Assembly (NCBI GenBank): GCA_965660145.1
Contig: CBFHYX010000003.1
Span: 124,001 to 188,000, forward strand
Direction of reading: 5' to 3'
Length of the DNA: 64,000 bases
Source: JABURQ01 sp029243145
Lineage (GTDB): Bacteria; Planctomycetota; Planctomycetia; Planctomycetales; Planctomycetaceae
The translations under genes were made by a program, and so were the position numbers. Below the pieces are notes generated by a model, which had not been told where the DNA came from, searched no databases, and saw nothing but the letters and a program-made list of their open reading frames with translations. Shown one piece after another: positions 53,958 to 62,860 of the stretch; position 1 is the stretch's first letter, and each line of letters starts with the position of its first letter.

Positions 53958-54953
53958 TCAGTTCACCACATTTCTCGGAGCCTCTCCGATGAGGACTCGT
54001 CGGCAGTTTTGGCTGCCTTTGATCCGCATGTCTAATAGCCCCTCATCCGAGTAAAACGCTGAATGAGGATTGATGATCAGTCGATCATGCGCGGGATGTT
54101 CAGGGTTTCTCCAAGCGGTCAAAACGGGGTCATCACCCGCAGGAGGTTCCGTTTCGAGGACATCAATTCCGGCTCCCGCAAGATGGCCAGTTTCGATGGC
54201 ATCAACGACGGCCTCAGCATGAACGACTCCTCCACGAGCTGTATTGACTAGAAAAGATCCCTCGGGCATCCGGGCAATAGCCGCGGCATCGATAATATGG
54301 TGAGTTTCTTCATTCAGGAAACAGTGACAACTGACGATGTGAGATTGTGACAGCAGTTCTTTCAGAGATTCCTGCCGCTCGACTCCCAGAGATTTGTCAG
54401 TCCCGTCCGGCACATACGGATCGTAATAGACGACTCTCATCCCGAGAGCCTTTGCTCGTAGACCGGCTGCTTTTCCAATCCGTCCGAATCCGATGATCCC
54501 GAAGGTGAGTCCGCGAAGTCGTTTGATGCTACCCGCCTGAGAATACGACCACGGCTCTTTGCCGCGTTGTAATCGGCTATTCAAAAAATGAGACCCGCGA
54601 GCGAGTGACAATGCCAGACCTATCGCCGAGTCGGCGACTTCTTCGGTCCCGTAGTCGGGGACATTGGCCACGGGGATTCCTTTTGACCGCGCGAACTGAT
54701 GATCGACGTTATCGTATCCCGCTCCGCAGCGGACGATCAATTTGCAGTTGGTGAGTCGTTCAATCGTCTTCTCGGACAGAGAGATGAAGTGATACAGCAT
54801 GATGGCATCAGCATCTTCGATTTTTCCGACAAGTTCGTCTTCATGCTCGACTTGCAGTGCCGCAACATCAGCAAGATCTCCCAGAATATTCTGTTCTTCG
54901 TCGAGAGGATCGGTGATGAAATCGGTAATAATAACTTTGGCACGCTCGGCCAT
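53958..54953 (-). CDS. CtBP-like D-2-hydroxyacid dehydrogenase
   Basis: 331 residues from the ATG at 54953 (MAERAKVIITDF); a longer frame upstream lacks family similarity. Motifs: RCGAGYDNVD, VPDYGTEEVADSAIGLAL (the CtBP/C-terminal-binding-protein subgroup form), the NAD Rossmann motif GFGRIGKAAGLRAKALG, NTARGGVV and a C-terminal HSAFYSDE with the catalytic His. Such enzymes reduce 2-keto acids. Which acid is unknown; 3-phosphoglycerate dehydrogenase activity is less likely because the regulatory ACT domain is missing. It is the last gene of a seven-gene leftward run. Confidence 0.9.
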   Translation of the reverse strand: MAERAKVIITDFITDPLDEEQNILGDLADVAALQVEHEDELVGKIEDADAIMLYHFISLSEKTIERLTNCKLIVRCGAGYDNVDHQFARSKGIPVANVPDYGTEEVADSAIGLALSLARGSHFLNSRLQRGKEPWSYSQAGSIKRLRGLTFGIIGFGRIGKAAGLRAKALGMRVVYYDPYVPDGTDKSLGVERQESLKELLSQSHIVSCHCFLNEETHHIIDAAAIARMPEGSFLVNTARGGVVHAEAVVDAIETGHLAGAGIDVLETEPPAGDDPVLTAWRNPEHPAHDRLIINPHSAFYSDEGLLDMRIKGSQNCRRVLIGEAPRNVVN

Positions 54954-55225
54954 GAGGGTTCTTTCGTAATGGATCGGTTCTATCCGCGGTTGCGAACATT
55001 CCAGGAGTTGGATCACCGCATACCGGTACTTAATATAGTGTCGCCTTCCGAAGCCAGTTTCCACCCTGATGAGGTATTCCATGTGCAGAAACATCTGTCT
55101 GCATCTATAGTGCTGATTTCTTGCCCTGCGCGGGCCATCCCATCGTTAAGACGCTTTTGCGACAACGGTGGCTTTCTGAAACTCCATCGAGGGTCTTTTT
55201 TCTCTCATAAGAGATACGCCTCGCG

Positions 55226-56413
55226 CTACATCAATTCGAGTGTCACACTGTCGGCAAAGAAGCGGCCTTCTTTGGTGAGACGTAATGTCGTGTCTTGCCG
55301 TTCAAGATGGCCTGCGGCGATCAATTTATTAGTGGCTGTTCCAGTGAGTTCACTCAGCGTATAGCCCGTTTCTTGCGAAAACTGCTCGATATTGATGCCG
55401 TCGATTTGTCTCAAACCGAGAATCAACCGCTCGTGCGCTCGGTCTTTGTCGGAGAGCTGTTCGCGATCCGCAGTGCCACTTTCGCCCGCTGAGACATTTT
55501 TTAGCCAGGAACTCACGCCGCGGTGATTGGTCTCTCGGACACCATTCAGATAACGCGCCGCTCCCGGACCGAAACCGAAGTAGCCACGTCCCGACCAATA
55601 AACCTGATTGTGCTGAGATCGGCAGCCCGGTTTCGCAAAACTCGATATTTCATATTGCGAGTAACCGTGTGCAGGCAGAAAATCCATGACTTCTGCGTAC
55701 ATATCTCGCTGCAAGTCATCGTCGGCTTCTCTCAGGTTTCCCTGCTGCAAGCGAGTGTGGAACGATGTCCCCTTTTCAAATGTCAGGCAATAGGTCGAGA
55801 GGTGAGTTGGAGCGAGTGCCACCGCTTCTGATAAGGTGGATCGCCATTGATCGAGCGATTGGCCGGGGATCGCAAAAATGAGATCCAAAGAGACGTTGTC
55901 GATACGTCTCTGAAGCCGATTCATGCCGTCTATAATTGTTTCGTGTGTGTGATCGCGTTCCAGAATATCTAACGCCGATTTTTCGAAGGCTTGCACGCCC
56001 AGGCTGATACGGTTCACACCGACTTCAGTAAGTACGGCAATTTTGTCATCGGTCAGATCGACGGGATTGGCTTCGACGGTGAATTCTGCATCGTCGGCGA
56101 GATCGAAGTATTTGAAGACAATCTTGAAAAGTCGTTGCAGTTCGTCGGGAGAGAGATGTGTGGGTGTCCCTCCGCCAAAGTAGAGAGTATCGAGTGGAAT
56201 GCGCTGTTTCTGATCTGCGAATTCTCCCCACGCCCTGCGGTCATTCAATTCGAGTTCGAGTGTTGTCAGGTAATCATCAATTAAATGGTCCTTGCCTGCC
56301 ACCAACGTAAAATCACAATACCCACATCGATGCACGCAAAACGGGACATGAATATACGCCGAGCGTGGTAACAGCAAATGGACAGGATTTTCAATCGAAC
56401 GCGACAAAGTCAA
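55226..56413 (-). CDS. hemW: HemW, radical SAM haem chaperone
   Basis: 395 residues. C26-x3-C30-x2-C33-D-F (CVHRCGYCDF) is the HemW form, lacking the fourth Cys of HemN. YFGGGTPTHLSPDEL, SLGVQAFEKSALDILERDHT and DLIFAIPGQSLDQW are diagnostic. HemW binds haem and transfers it to respiratory proteins rather than oxidising coproporphyrinogen III. It lies 29 bases downstream of gdhA on the same strand and may be co-transcribed. Confidence 0.92.
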   Translation of the reverse strand: MTLSRSIENPVHLLLPRSAYIHVPFCVHRCGYCDFTLVAGKDHLIDDYLTTLELELNDRRAWGEFADQKQRIPLDTLYFGGGTPTHLSPDELQRLFKIVFKYFDLADDAEFTVEANPVDLTDDKIAVLTEVGVNRISLGVQAFEKSALDILERDHTHETIIDGMNRLQRRIDNVSLDLIFAIPGQSLDQWRSTLSEAVALAPTHLSTYCLTFEKGTSFHTRLQQGNLREADDDLQRDMYAEVMDFLPAHGYSQYEISSFAKPGCRSQHNQVYWSGRGYFGFGPGAARYLNGVRETNHRGVSSWLKNVSAGESGTADREQLSDKDRAHERLILGLRQIDGINIEQFSQETGYTLSELTGTATNKLIAAGHLERQDTTLRLTKEGRFFADSVTLELM

Positions 56414-56442
56414 TTTTTTCTGATGGTGATCAGTTCAGTCGA

Positions 56443-57768
56443 TCAATCCTTGGTTGCTCGTAAATCGTCGGCCGCAAAATATTTCATAGTACCCAACGAT
56501 TCAACCGCTTCGCCGATGCGATTAAGGCCGAGGACATAGGCGGCGGTCCGCATATCAATCTTTTTATTGACCATAATGTCGTACACGTTATTGAACTCAC
56601 GCGACATAATTTCGTGTAATCGCTGATGGACGGTCGGCAAATCCCAGTAATAGCCGCACTTGTTTTGTACCCATTCAAAATAACTGACCGTCACTCCGCC
56701 TGCATTGGCGAGAATATCGGGGACAATCAAGATGCCGTCCTGTTTTTTGAGGATCTCATCGGCTTCGGACGTGATCGGACCGTTGGCGACTTCGATGATC
56801 ACTTTGGCTTTGATGTCCTTGGCATTTTTCTCTGTGATCTGATTTTCCAGCGCTGAGGGAAGCAGCAGATCCACATCAAGTTCCAGCAACTCTTCATTGG
56901 AAATATTGTCCGCATCGATGGCTTCGCAGACGGAGCCTTCACAATAGACGGCTTTGAGGACACGAGATTCATTCTTGGTGTGTATCAGGCTGGGGACATC
57001 AAATCCTTCTTCTTTATAGATTCCGCCTTTCGAATCACTGACCGCCACGATCTTATAGCCATCGGCGTGCAGCAAGCGGGCGACATGTTGTCCCGCATTT
57101 CCGAATCCCTGAACGGCGACTGTGATTTCGTCCGGTTTCCATCCCCGTTTTTGTTCCAGTTCCTTGATGCAGTAATAGGCTCCGCGACCGGTCGCATCAT
57201 CACGCCCGAGCGAGCCACCCAGTTGAACGGGTTTCCCGGTGATGACGGCCGGAGTTCGTTGCCGGGTGATCTTCGAATATTCGTCCATCATCCAACCCAT
57301 GATCATGGAGTTGGTATAGACATCGGGAGCGGGGACATCTTTTTCGGGGCCAATGAAATCGGCAATTTGAGCGATAAAACCGCGACTGAGTCGTTCGAGT
57401 TCCATCCGCGAAAGTTCTTTGGGATTGACCGTCACGCCTCCCTTTGCACCGCCGTATGGCAAGCCGACGACCGCACACTTGAAGGTCATCCAGAAGGCCA
57501 GCGCTTTCACTTCCGAGAGATCAACATCGGGGTGATATCGAAGCCCTCCCTTTGTGGGGCCGCGGGTATCATCGTGGCGCACACGGTATCCAGCGAAGAT
57601 CTCTAACGAGCCATCATCCATACGGACGGGAATCGAGACTTGGAGCGTCTGCCGAGGGTGTTTGAGCTTCTCAAGAGCTTCCTCATCGATATTGGCATGC
57701 ACAAATGCAGTATCGAGCCTTTTGATGGCATCTAGAAATACATCATCGCCGTTCGTCTGATTGCTCAC
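56443..57768 (-). CDS. gdhA: Glutamate dehydrogenase (Glu/Leu/Phe/Val dehydrogenase family)
   Basis: 441 residues, the usual length for hexameric GDH. GGLRYHPDVDLSEVKALA and KCAVVGLPYGGAKGGV contain the catalytic Lys and substrate site. GRGAYYCIKELE and VAVQGFGNAGQHVA form the NAD(P) Rossmann domain. ANGPITSEAD and the ILANAGGVTVSYFEWVQN block complete it. It interconverts glutamate with 2-oxoglutarate and ammonium in the cytoplasm. Cofactor choice (acidic residue after the second strand versus Ser in VAVSDSKGG) hints at NAD but is not decisive. Confidence 0.93.
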   Translation of the reverse strand: MSNQTNGDDVFLDAIKRLDTAFVHANIDEEALEKLKHPRQTLQVSIPVRMDDGSLEIFAGYRVRHDDTRGPTKGGLRYHPDVDLSEVKALAFWMTFKCAVVGLPYGGAKGGVTVNPKELSRMELERLSRGFIAQIADFIGPEKDVPAPDVYTNSMIMGWMMDEYSKITRQRTPAVITGKPVQLGGSLGRDDATGRGAYYCIKELEQKRGWKPDEITVAVQGFGNAGQHVARLLHADGYKIVAVSDSKGGIYKEEGFDVPSLIHTKNESRVLKAVYCEGSVCEAIDADNISNEELLELDVDLLLPSALENQITEKNAKDIKAKVIIEVANGPITSEADEILKKQDGILIVPDILANAGGVTVSYFEWVQNKCGYYWDLPTVHQRLHEIMSREFNNVYDIMVNKKIDMRTAAYVLGLNRIGEAVESLGTMKYFAADDLRATKD

Positions 57769-57856
57769 GTTTAACTCCCTGAACCGGATTGATTGATGGA
57801 GTGAAGAACTACTCCGAATTGTTACGTTTACCGATCCTCAACGGATCATATTTTAT

Positions 57857-58606
57857 TTACTGCTTTTGCTTTTGTTGAGCCCGAAGACGATTCTCCAGAA
57901 TTCGTTTCAGCTTGGCAGTCTCTGCGGTTTTCTGTGCGGTCGTCAATTCTTGGGGCGTGACGGGAGAGCGGTCGAGTTTATCCTCAGAACCGAGTTCACG
58001 CAGTTTGATATTACGATACCAGACCGGATCGCCGTGATCTTGCAGACTCAGGTTTGCCCCGCGCGCTTCGAGATTTCCCCCTCTTTGCTTGAGCATCTCA
58101 ACTTCGGCAGCATATTTGGAATCGGTGTAATCGAACCCGACGACTTTTTTGCCATTGAGCCAGTGTTGAATTACGGTCCCTTTGCAAACGACGCGTCCTT
58201 GATTCCATTCTCCCGGTTTTTTGGTGGCATCATGTGAGGGGGGCATGCAGAAATATAAAGAGGCCGCAGATGTCCGTGGATTTTTACCATCGGCATGTTT
58301 GCCGTTATCGAGAATTTGGTATTCGTATTGAGTCGGTCGATAGTAAATGCCACTGTTAGAGCCCTCAGCCACTTTCCACTCAAACGCGAGTTCAAAATCG
58401 TTGGGAATCTTTTTCGCTTTATAGACGAGGCTGCCCCCTTTTCCTTCTCGCGCCAATGTGCCGTCCTCAATCTTCCAGTTCCCTTTGTGCTCCCAGCCTT
58501 CAAGGCTACTGCCATCAAAGAGAATTTCAAATTCCCCCGCTGATGCGAAAGACAACATATTCATCAGTAAAACGGGAATCACGAATGAGCACATGAATCG
58601 AGGCAT
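57857..58606 (-). CDS. DUF1080 (3-keto-disaccharide hydrolase-like) secreted protein
   Basis: 249 residues from the ATG at 58606, with AGGAGA upstream. A signal peptide (about 1-23, ending ASA) is followed by the concanavalin-like DUF1080 fold: FEILFDGSSLEGWEHKGNWKIEDG-type start (residues about 26-49), GSNSGIYYR, YEYQILDN and NQGRVVCKGTVIQHWLNG. WLNGKKV is the last hallmark. The family is hugely expanded in planctomycetes; some members hydrolyse 3-keto-glycosides. A Lys/Gln-rich helix ends the protein. Confidence 0.88.
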   Translation of the reverse strand: MPRFMCSFVIPVLLMNMLSFASAGEFEILFDGSSLEGWEHKGNWKIEDGTLAREGKGGSLVYKAKKIPNDFELAFEWKVAEGSNSGIYYRPTQYEYQILDNGKHADGKNPRTSAASLYFCMPPSHDATKKPGEWNQGRVVCKGTVIQHWLNGKKVVGFDYTDSKYAAEVEMLKQRGGNLEARGANLSLQDHGDPVWYRNIKLRELGSEDKLDRSPVTPQELTTAQKTAETAKLKRILENRLRAQQKQKQ

Positions 58607-58661
58607 GTGAGTGTCTCCTGAAGGATTTGTTGTGTGTGTGTCGAATTTGTATGGGATGACA

Positions 58662-59006
58662 TTATTCGGTTTTCGTCGGGGGCGAAGGTTCTGGAGCATC
58701 GGGAACGAGTACCTGGATGTCGTCTCCTTCAACGCGGGTTTCGTAGCTATCGGTTTTAATTTTAGGATTGTCGCACCAGGTGCCATCCTGAAGGTCGAAT
58801 CGCCAGGCATGCCAAGGGCACATCACCTTTCCTTCTTCGACCCACCCCGCAGAGAGGGACGCCCCCATGTGTGGGCAGAGATCGTTGATCGCCAGGTATT
58901 CCTCATCAATCAAAAAAACACCCACCAGCTTTCCGTTGACCGGAAATGCACGTCCTTCACCAGTCGGGATGTCGCCAACTTTGGCAACGGTCTGAAAGTC
59001 AGCCAT
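58662..59006 (-). CDS. Rieske [2Fe-2S] ferredoxin, NirD-like
   Basis: 114 residues. The Rieske cluster ligands are C44-x-H46 and C63-x-x-H66 (CPHMGAS, CPWHAWRF). The short single-domain form without signal peptide fits soluble Rieske ferredoxins and NirD-like small subunits. It probably passes electrons to an oxygenase or reductase that is not encoded next to it. It lies 55 bases upstream of the DUF1080 gene and 80 bases downstream of the aldolase gene. Confidence 0.9.
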   Translation of the reverse strand: MADFQTVAKVGDIPTGEGRAFPVNGKLVGVFLIDEEYLAINDLCPHMGASLSAGWVEEGKVMCPWHAWRFDLQDGTWCDNPKIKTDSYETRVEGDDIQVLVPDAPEPSPPTKTE

Positions 59007-59086
59007 GTTTCTTCGATTTCCAGTATGTCAATTGAGTCGATTTACTTTTGATGCCGCGAGTTAATCCGAACACGCCATTGCGATGT

Positions 59087-59884
59087 CTAGTAGCGTGCCA
59101 AGTCGCCTTGTGCTGGTTGCATGTTGAGATCGCTGACAAACTTCTGCGCCGACGTCAGCATCATTTTGAGTTCGCTTTGCAATGCCAGAAATTGCCAACC
59201 TTCCTCAATCCGTTGATTCACTTGCTCAATTGTTTGCAGATGGATGCCGACGGGAGTCCCTGTTTTCTTTCCGGCGGCAAGAATTTTCTGCAACTCGGCT
59301 TCAAATTCTTCCGGCGTCGGTGGTGTGCCGTCGGCTTCTTTCATCTGCCAGTTGAGGTCGTTGGGGCCAACGAAAATCGCATCGACTCCCGGCAACGAAT
59401 AGATTTCTTCGGCGTTCCGAACTCCTTCAGGAGATTCTGTTTGCAGGATGACCAGAATTTCATCGTTGGCATGCTGATAGTAATCACCGGCGTTTGCATC
59501 AAAATTAAGAGCGTGCATCGCACCACCAATTGAACGATTTCCTTCTGGTGGGAACTTCGCGGCGGCAATGGCCACCTTCGCTTCTTCGACGGTATTCACC
59601 ATCGGAACGATGATGCCGTGTGCGCCGGCGTCGAGTACTCGTTTGATCAGATCGTGATCACCTCGAGGAACCCGAGCTAACGGGACACAACCCGCATCCG
59701 AGATCACGGCGAACAAAGTGGCTGCTTGAGACCAGTCGATGGGAGAATGTTCCAAATCGACCGTCAGCCAAGGGAAACCAACACGTGCCATCAGTCGAGT
59801 GGCAAAGATGTCTCCAAATGAAAGCCACGTCCCGACTTGTGGTTCTCCGGCTTTGAGAGCGGCTTTAACAGGATTCTTTTTCAT
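59087..59884 (-). CDS. HpcH/HpaI-family aldolase
   Basis: 265 residues. GTWLSFGDIFATRLMARVGFPW and VDLEHSPIDW at the start, LARVPRGD (substrate Arg), GIIVPMVNTVEEA, ILQTESPEGVRNAEEI (metal Glu) and VDAIFVGPNDL (metal Asp) match class II pyruvate-dependent aldolases such as HpaI and 2-keto-3-deoxy-rhamnonate aldolase. It would cleave a 2-keto-3-deoxy acid to pyruvate and an aldehyde. The FAH-type dehydratase at 48.6 kb could feed such acids, but they are far apart, so this link is speculative. Confidence 0.9.
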   Translation of the reverse strand: MKKNPVKAALKAGEPQVGTWLSFGDIFATRLMARVGFPWLTVDLEHSPIDWSQAATLFAVISDAGCVPLARVPRGDHDLIKRVLDAGAHGIIVPMVNTVEEAKVAIAAAKFPPEGNRSIGGAMHALNFDANAGDYYQHANDEILVILQTESPEGVRNAEEIYSLPGVDAIFVGPNDLNWQMKEADGTPPTPEEFEAELQKILAAGKKTGTPVGIHLQTIEQVNQRIEEGWQFLALQSELKMMLTSAQKFVSDLNMQPAQGDLARY

Positions 59885-59967
59885 GGTCAGTTCTTTTTCT
59901 CAGGTGGGATATCGGCGCGGGGGCTCATTATCAAGAGATCGGACAGTGATCGCAAGTCGTGACGAGA

Positions 59968-60828
59968 TTACTTCAAAGTGGGAGGACCGCTGATCCATCC
60001 CAGCTCGTTCAAAAACTTGTCACAGGCGATGACTGTTTCGGTGTAGGGTTTGTTGTCATGCTTGCCGTGATTGAAGAAGCCGTGGCCCATCCCAGCAAAG
60101 ATGATTGTTTCACATTTCACACCGTCGGCCTGCATCTTCTTTTCAAAAGCGTGCAACGTTTCCACAGGGATCAACTTGTCCATATCTCCCAGAAACACAA
60201 TGGCAGGAGGATCGTCGGCGGAGATGTTGTGAAAGGGGGAGAATTCTTTGTAGCGAGCTTTGACCCATTGATGTCCCCAGCCATCCGGTCCATTGTCGAA
60301 CACCGGATTGAACAGCAGCAATGCATTGGCTTTCGGAGACACAGAGTGATCGTCGTCGGCCGCATCAAGACCTTCGACCATTCCAACAAACGCCGCGAGA
60401 TGTCCACCGGCAGAACCGCCACCTGCCGCGATACGTTTTGGATCGATCCCCAATTCTGAAGCATGACTGCGAACCCATCGCATGGCTGACTTGGCATCCT
60501 GCACACAGTTGGTCGGGTCTTTGTCTTTCTTTTTATTCAATAATCGATATTGCACCTGGACACACACAATTCCGCGTGTGGCAAAATACTTGCTATGTTC
60601 GGTGAACTGACCCGGCGCTCCGCCCGTCCAACCGCCGCCGTGAAAAAAAACAATCGCCGGGCGCGGCGAATCCGACTTTTCTTCGGGGCTCGTCACATAT
60701 AAAACCAGCTCACGGTCACCGACATTTTTGTAAATGTGCTTTTCGCCCACCGGTGCGGCGTTTGAGTCGCTGTTGGCTGAGACGAGACAAGTGGCAATAA
60801 ACAGGATGGAGATCGCAGATCGGAACAT
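59968..60828 (-). CDS. Secreted alpha/beta hydrolase (carboxylesterase, BD-FAE-like)
   Basis: 286 residues with a signal peptide (about 1-24, ending SNAAP). The oxyanion motif is HGGGWTGG (about 64-71). The nucleophile elbow is GGGSAGGH (about 136-143) with the catalytic Ser. LGDMDKLIPVETLHAF contributes the Asp, and GMGHGFFNHG the His. This is the hormone-sensitive-lipase/BD-FAE type found in polysaccharide-degrading bacteria, removing acetyl or feruloyl groups. The natural ester is unknown. It heads the leftward seven-gene run and is divergent from the sialidase-like gene. Confidence 0.88.
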   Translation of the reverse strand: MFRSAISILFIATCLVSANSDSNAAPVGEKHIYKNVGDRELVLYVTSPEEKSDSPRPAIVFFHGGGWTGGAPGQFTEHSKYFATRGIVCVQVQYRLLNKKKDKDPTNCVQDAKSAMRWVRSHASELGIDPKRIAAGGGSAGGHLAAFVGMVEGLDAADDDHSVSPKANALLLFNPVFDNGPDGWGHQWVKARYKEFSPFHNISADDPPAIVFLGDMDKLIPVETLHAFEKKMQADGVKCETIIFAGMGHGFFNHGKHDNKPYTETVIACDKFLNELGWISGPPTLK

Positions 60829-61013
60829 GGAGACCCTCGGAAAAATCAGGCTATGAAAGATGTACCCCTATAGGTTCGGATAAGTCCTCTTGGGAATCAA
60901 GCAGTGAATCCAAAAGTCGAGACCTGAATTTGAGACATTCTGTGGTTACAGTGGTTCACAGTCTGATAACTCCCCATAAAATATTCCTCCCGTCTCAATT
61001 GATGGAGCCCACC

Positions 61014-62780
61014 ATGCGTTTTCTGACTCTGTGTCTGCTTTGCTTTTCTCTCAATTCGGCACATGCCGAGGATCTGAAAATTGTGGCATTTGGCGATTCG
61101 ACCACCGCGTTTCGAGGCACGATTAAGCAGGTTTACTCTGATCGTTTACCGTCATTACTGAAGGGAATCGATATTGAAGCAGCCGTGATCAATGCCGGCG
61201 TGGGAGGTTCCAATACCGGCGATCAAGGGAGGCATGCTCTGGCACGCATCGGCACGATACGCAAACATCAGGCGGATTGGGTGGTCGTACAGTTTGGGAT
61301 TAATGATTGTTGGGTCGATAGTGGAAAACCAGATGGACCCTCACGGATTTCTGTCGATGACTTCCGAAAAAATCTGGTGGAAATTATTCATACGCTGCGT
61401 CATGACGGCTCACGAGTCATCCTGATGACGCCCAATCAATTGCATTCCGAAGTTTCCGCATGGCGAAAGGAAAGATTTCGTCAGTATGTCGAAACGGTCC
61501 GCGACGTGGCACACGACTGGCGAGTCCCTATGGCCGATATCTGGCAAGCGTATGCCGATCTTCCGACCAAAGAGAGAGACGCACTCCTATTGGACGGAGC
61601 ACATCCAGGTGATGCCGGTCAGGCTTTGGTGGCACGAAAAATTGTCGAGATACTGAAGCCACTTTTGACGGCTCACGTTCCTGCAAACATTGCTGCCGAA
61701 CCGAAAGAAGTCTCTAAAGGATATTCGGTTCCTCTGATCGATCTGAACGATGACACTGATCGACAGGTCGTCATTGACCGGGAAGAAGGGCAGTACTTGG
61801 GACATCCAACCACGGTGTTGTTGGAAGAAGGCAAGACAATGATTACGGTTTATCCAAAGGGACACGGTCGCGGCCCTATCGTGATGAAACGGAGTGGCGA
61901 CGGTGGCAAAACCTGGAGCGAACGATTGTCGGTTCCTGAAAACTGGTCAACTTCGAAAGAAGTCCCCACGATCTATCGGGTTTATGACGCGGCAGGAAAC
62001 AAGCGACTCATCATGTTTTCTGGTTTGTATCCTATTCGCATGGCGAGTTCTGAAGATGACGGCGTGACTTGGACACCCATTGAGCCGATTGGCGATTATG
62101 GCGGGATTGTCGCGATGGGATGCCTGTTCCCGATCAAAACTGGTCCCGGACATTACATGACGTTATTCCATGACGATGGCCGTTTCTTCAAGAAGGATGG
62201 TCAAAGGTCGCCCGCCTTCAAGTTATTCAAAACGATCTCAACTGATGGCGGATTAACGTGGGGCGAACCGGAAGTGATTTATGAATCGGCAGACGTGCAT
62301 CTCTGCGAGCCGGGGGTTGTGCGTTCTCCCGATGGTCGTCAATTGGCGGTTTTGCTGCGTGAGAATCGGCGCGTCAAAAACTCGCACGTCATTTTTTCGG
62401 ACGATGAAGGGACAACGTGGACGACTCCACGAGAAACGACGGCATCTTTGACGGGAGACCGACACACGGCGGTCTCATCGGTCGACGGTCGATTATTCAT
62501 CTCGTTTCGGGACTTGACGCACGAATCATCCACCAAAGGAGATTGGGTGGCTTGGGTCGGTCGGTATGAAGACATTGTCCATGCCCGCGAAGGGCAATAC
62601 AGAGTGCGACTCAAAGACAATCATAAAGGAGCCGACTGTGCCTATCCCGGCGTTGAGATACTTCCCAGTGGAGAAATTGTCACGACCACTTACGGTCATT
62701 GGGCTCCAGAAAAAGCCCCGTACATTTTGAGTGTACGGCTGACGTTTGAGGAACTGGACAAGTTGGCGAATGCTAAATGA
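61014..62780 (+). CDS. SGNH hydrolase-sialidase (BNR) hybrid, secreted
   Basis: 588 residues from the ATG at 61014, with GGAG upstream; an extension to 60930 lacks a signal. The signal peptide spans about 1-18 (ending AHA). SGNH/GDSL part: GDSTT (about 27-31), GVGGSN, GINDCW and DGAHPGD supply Ser, Gly, Asn and the Asp/His. From about 240 the protein becomes a sialidase-like propeller with Asp boxes (SGDGGKTWSE, SEDDGVTWTP, STDGGLTWGE, SDDEGTTW). The combination suggests deacetylation plus glycan cleavage or binding on one chain. The catalytic Tyr and Arg triad of true sialidases could not be confirmed by eye. Confidence 0.88.
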   Translation: MRFLTLCLLCFSLNSAHAEDLKIVAFGDSTTAFRGTIKQVYSDRLPSLLKGIDIEAAVINAGVGGSNTGDQGRHALARIGTIRKHQADWVVVQFGINDCWVDSGKPDGPSRISVDDFRKNLVEIIHTLRHDGSRVILMTPNQLHSEVSAWRKERFRQYVETVRDVAHDWRVPMADIWQAYADLPTKERDALLLDGAHPGDAGQALVARKIVEILKPLLTAHVPANIAAEPKEVSKGYSVPLIDLNDDTDRQVVIDREEGQYLGHPTTVLLEEGKTMITVYPKGHGRGPIVMKRSGDGGKTWSERLSVPENWSTSKEVPTIYRVYDAAGNKRLIMFSGLYPIRMASSEDDGVTWTPIEPIGDYGGIVAMGCLFPIKTGPGHYMTLFHDDGRFFKKDGQRSPAFKLFKTISTDGGLTWGEPEVIYESADVHLCEPGVVRSPDGRQLAVLLRENRRVKNSHVIFSDDEGTTWTTPRETTASLTGDRHTAVSSVDGRLFISFRDLTHESSTKGDWVAWVGRYEDIVHAREGQYRVRLKDNHKGADCAYPGVEILPSGEIVTTTYGHWAPEKAPYILSVRLTFEELDKLANAK

Positions 62781-62791
62781 AGCATCCCGCC

Positions 62792-62828
62792 AAAAAGAAT
62801 CCCCGGTGAGAGAAGACTTTCACCGGGG
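62792..62828 (-). terminator. Terminator between convergent genes
   Basis: CCCCGGTGA (62801-62809) and TCACCGGGG (62820-62828) form a perfect 9-bp stem. On the minus strand the stem is followed by ATTCTTTTTGG, so it best serves the DUF1501 gene; it may also stop the sialidase-like transcript. Confidence 0.75.
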
Positions 62829-62860
62829 ACCGAAGTTTGCTCATCGAGAGGTTGGCCCGC

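Noticed and set aside
56980..57606. 208-codon frame antisense to glutamate dehydrogenase
   Set aside because: Shadow of a conserved gene; no independent support.
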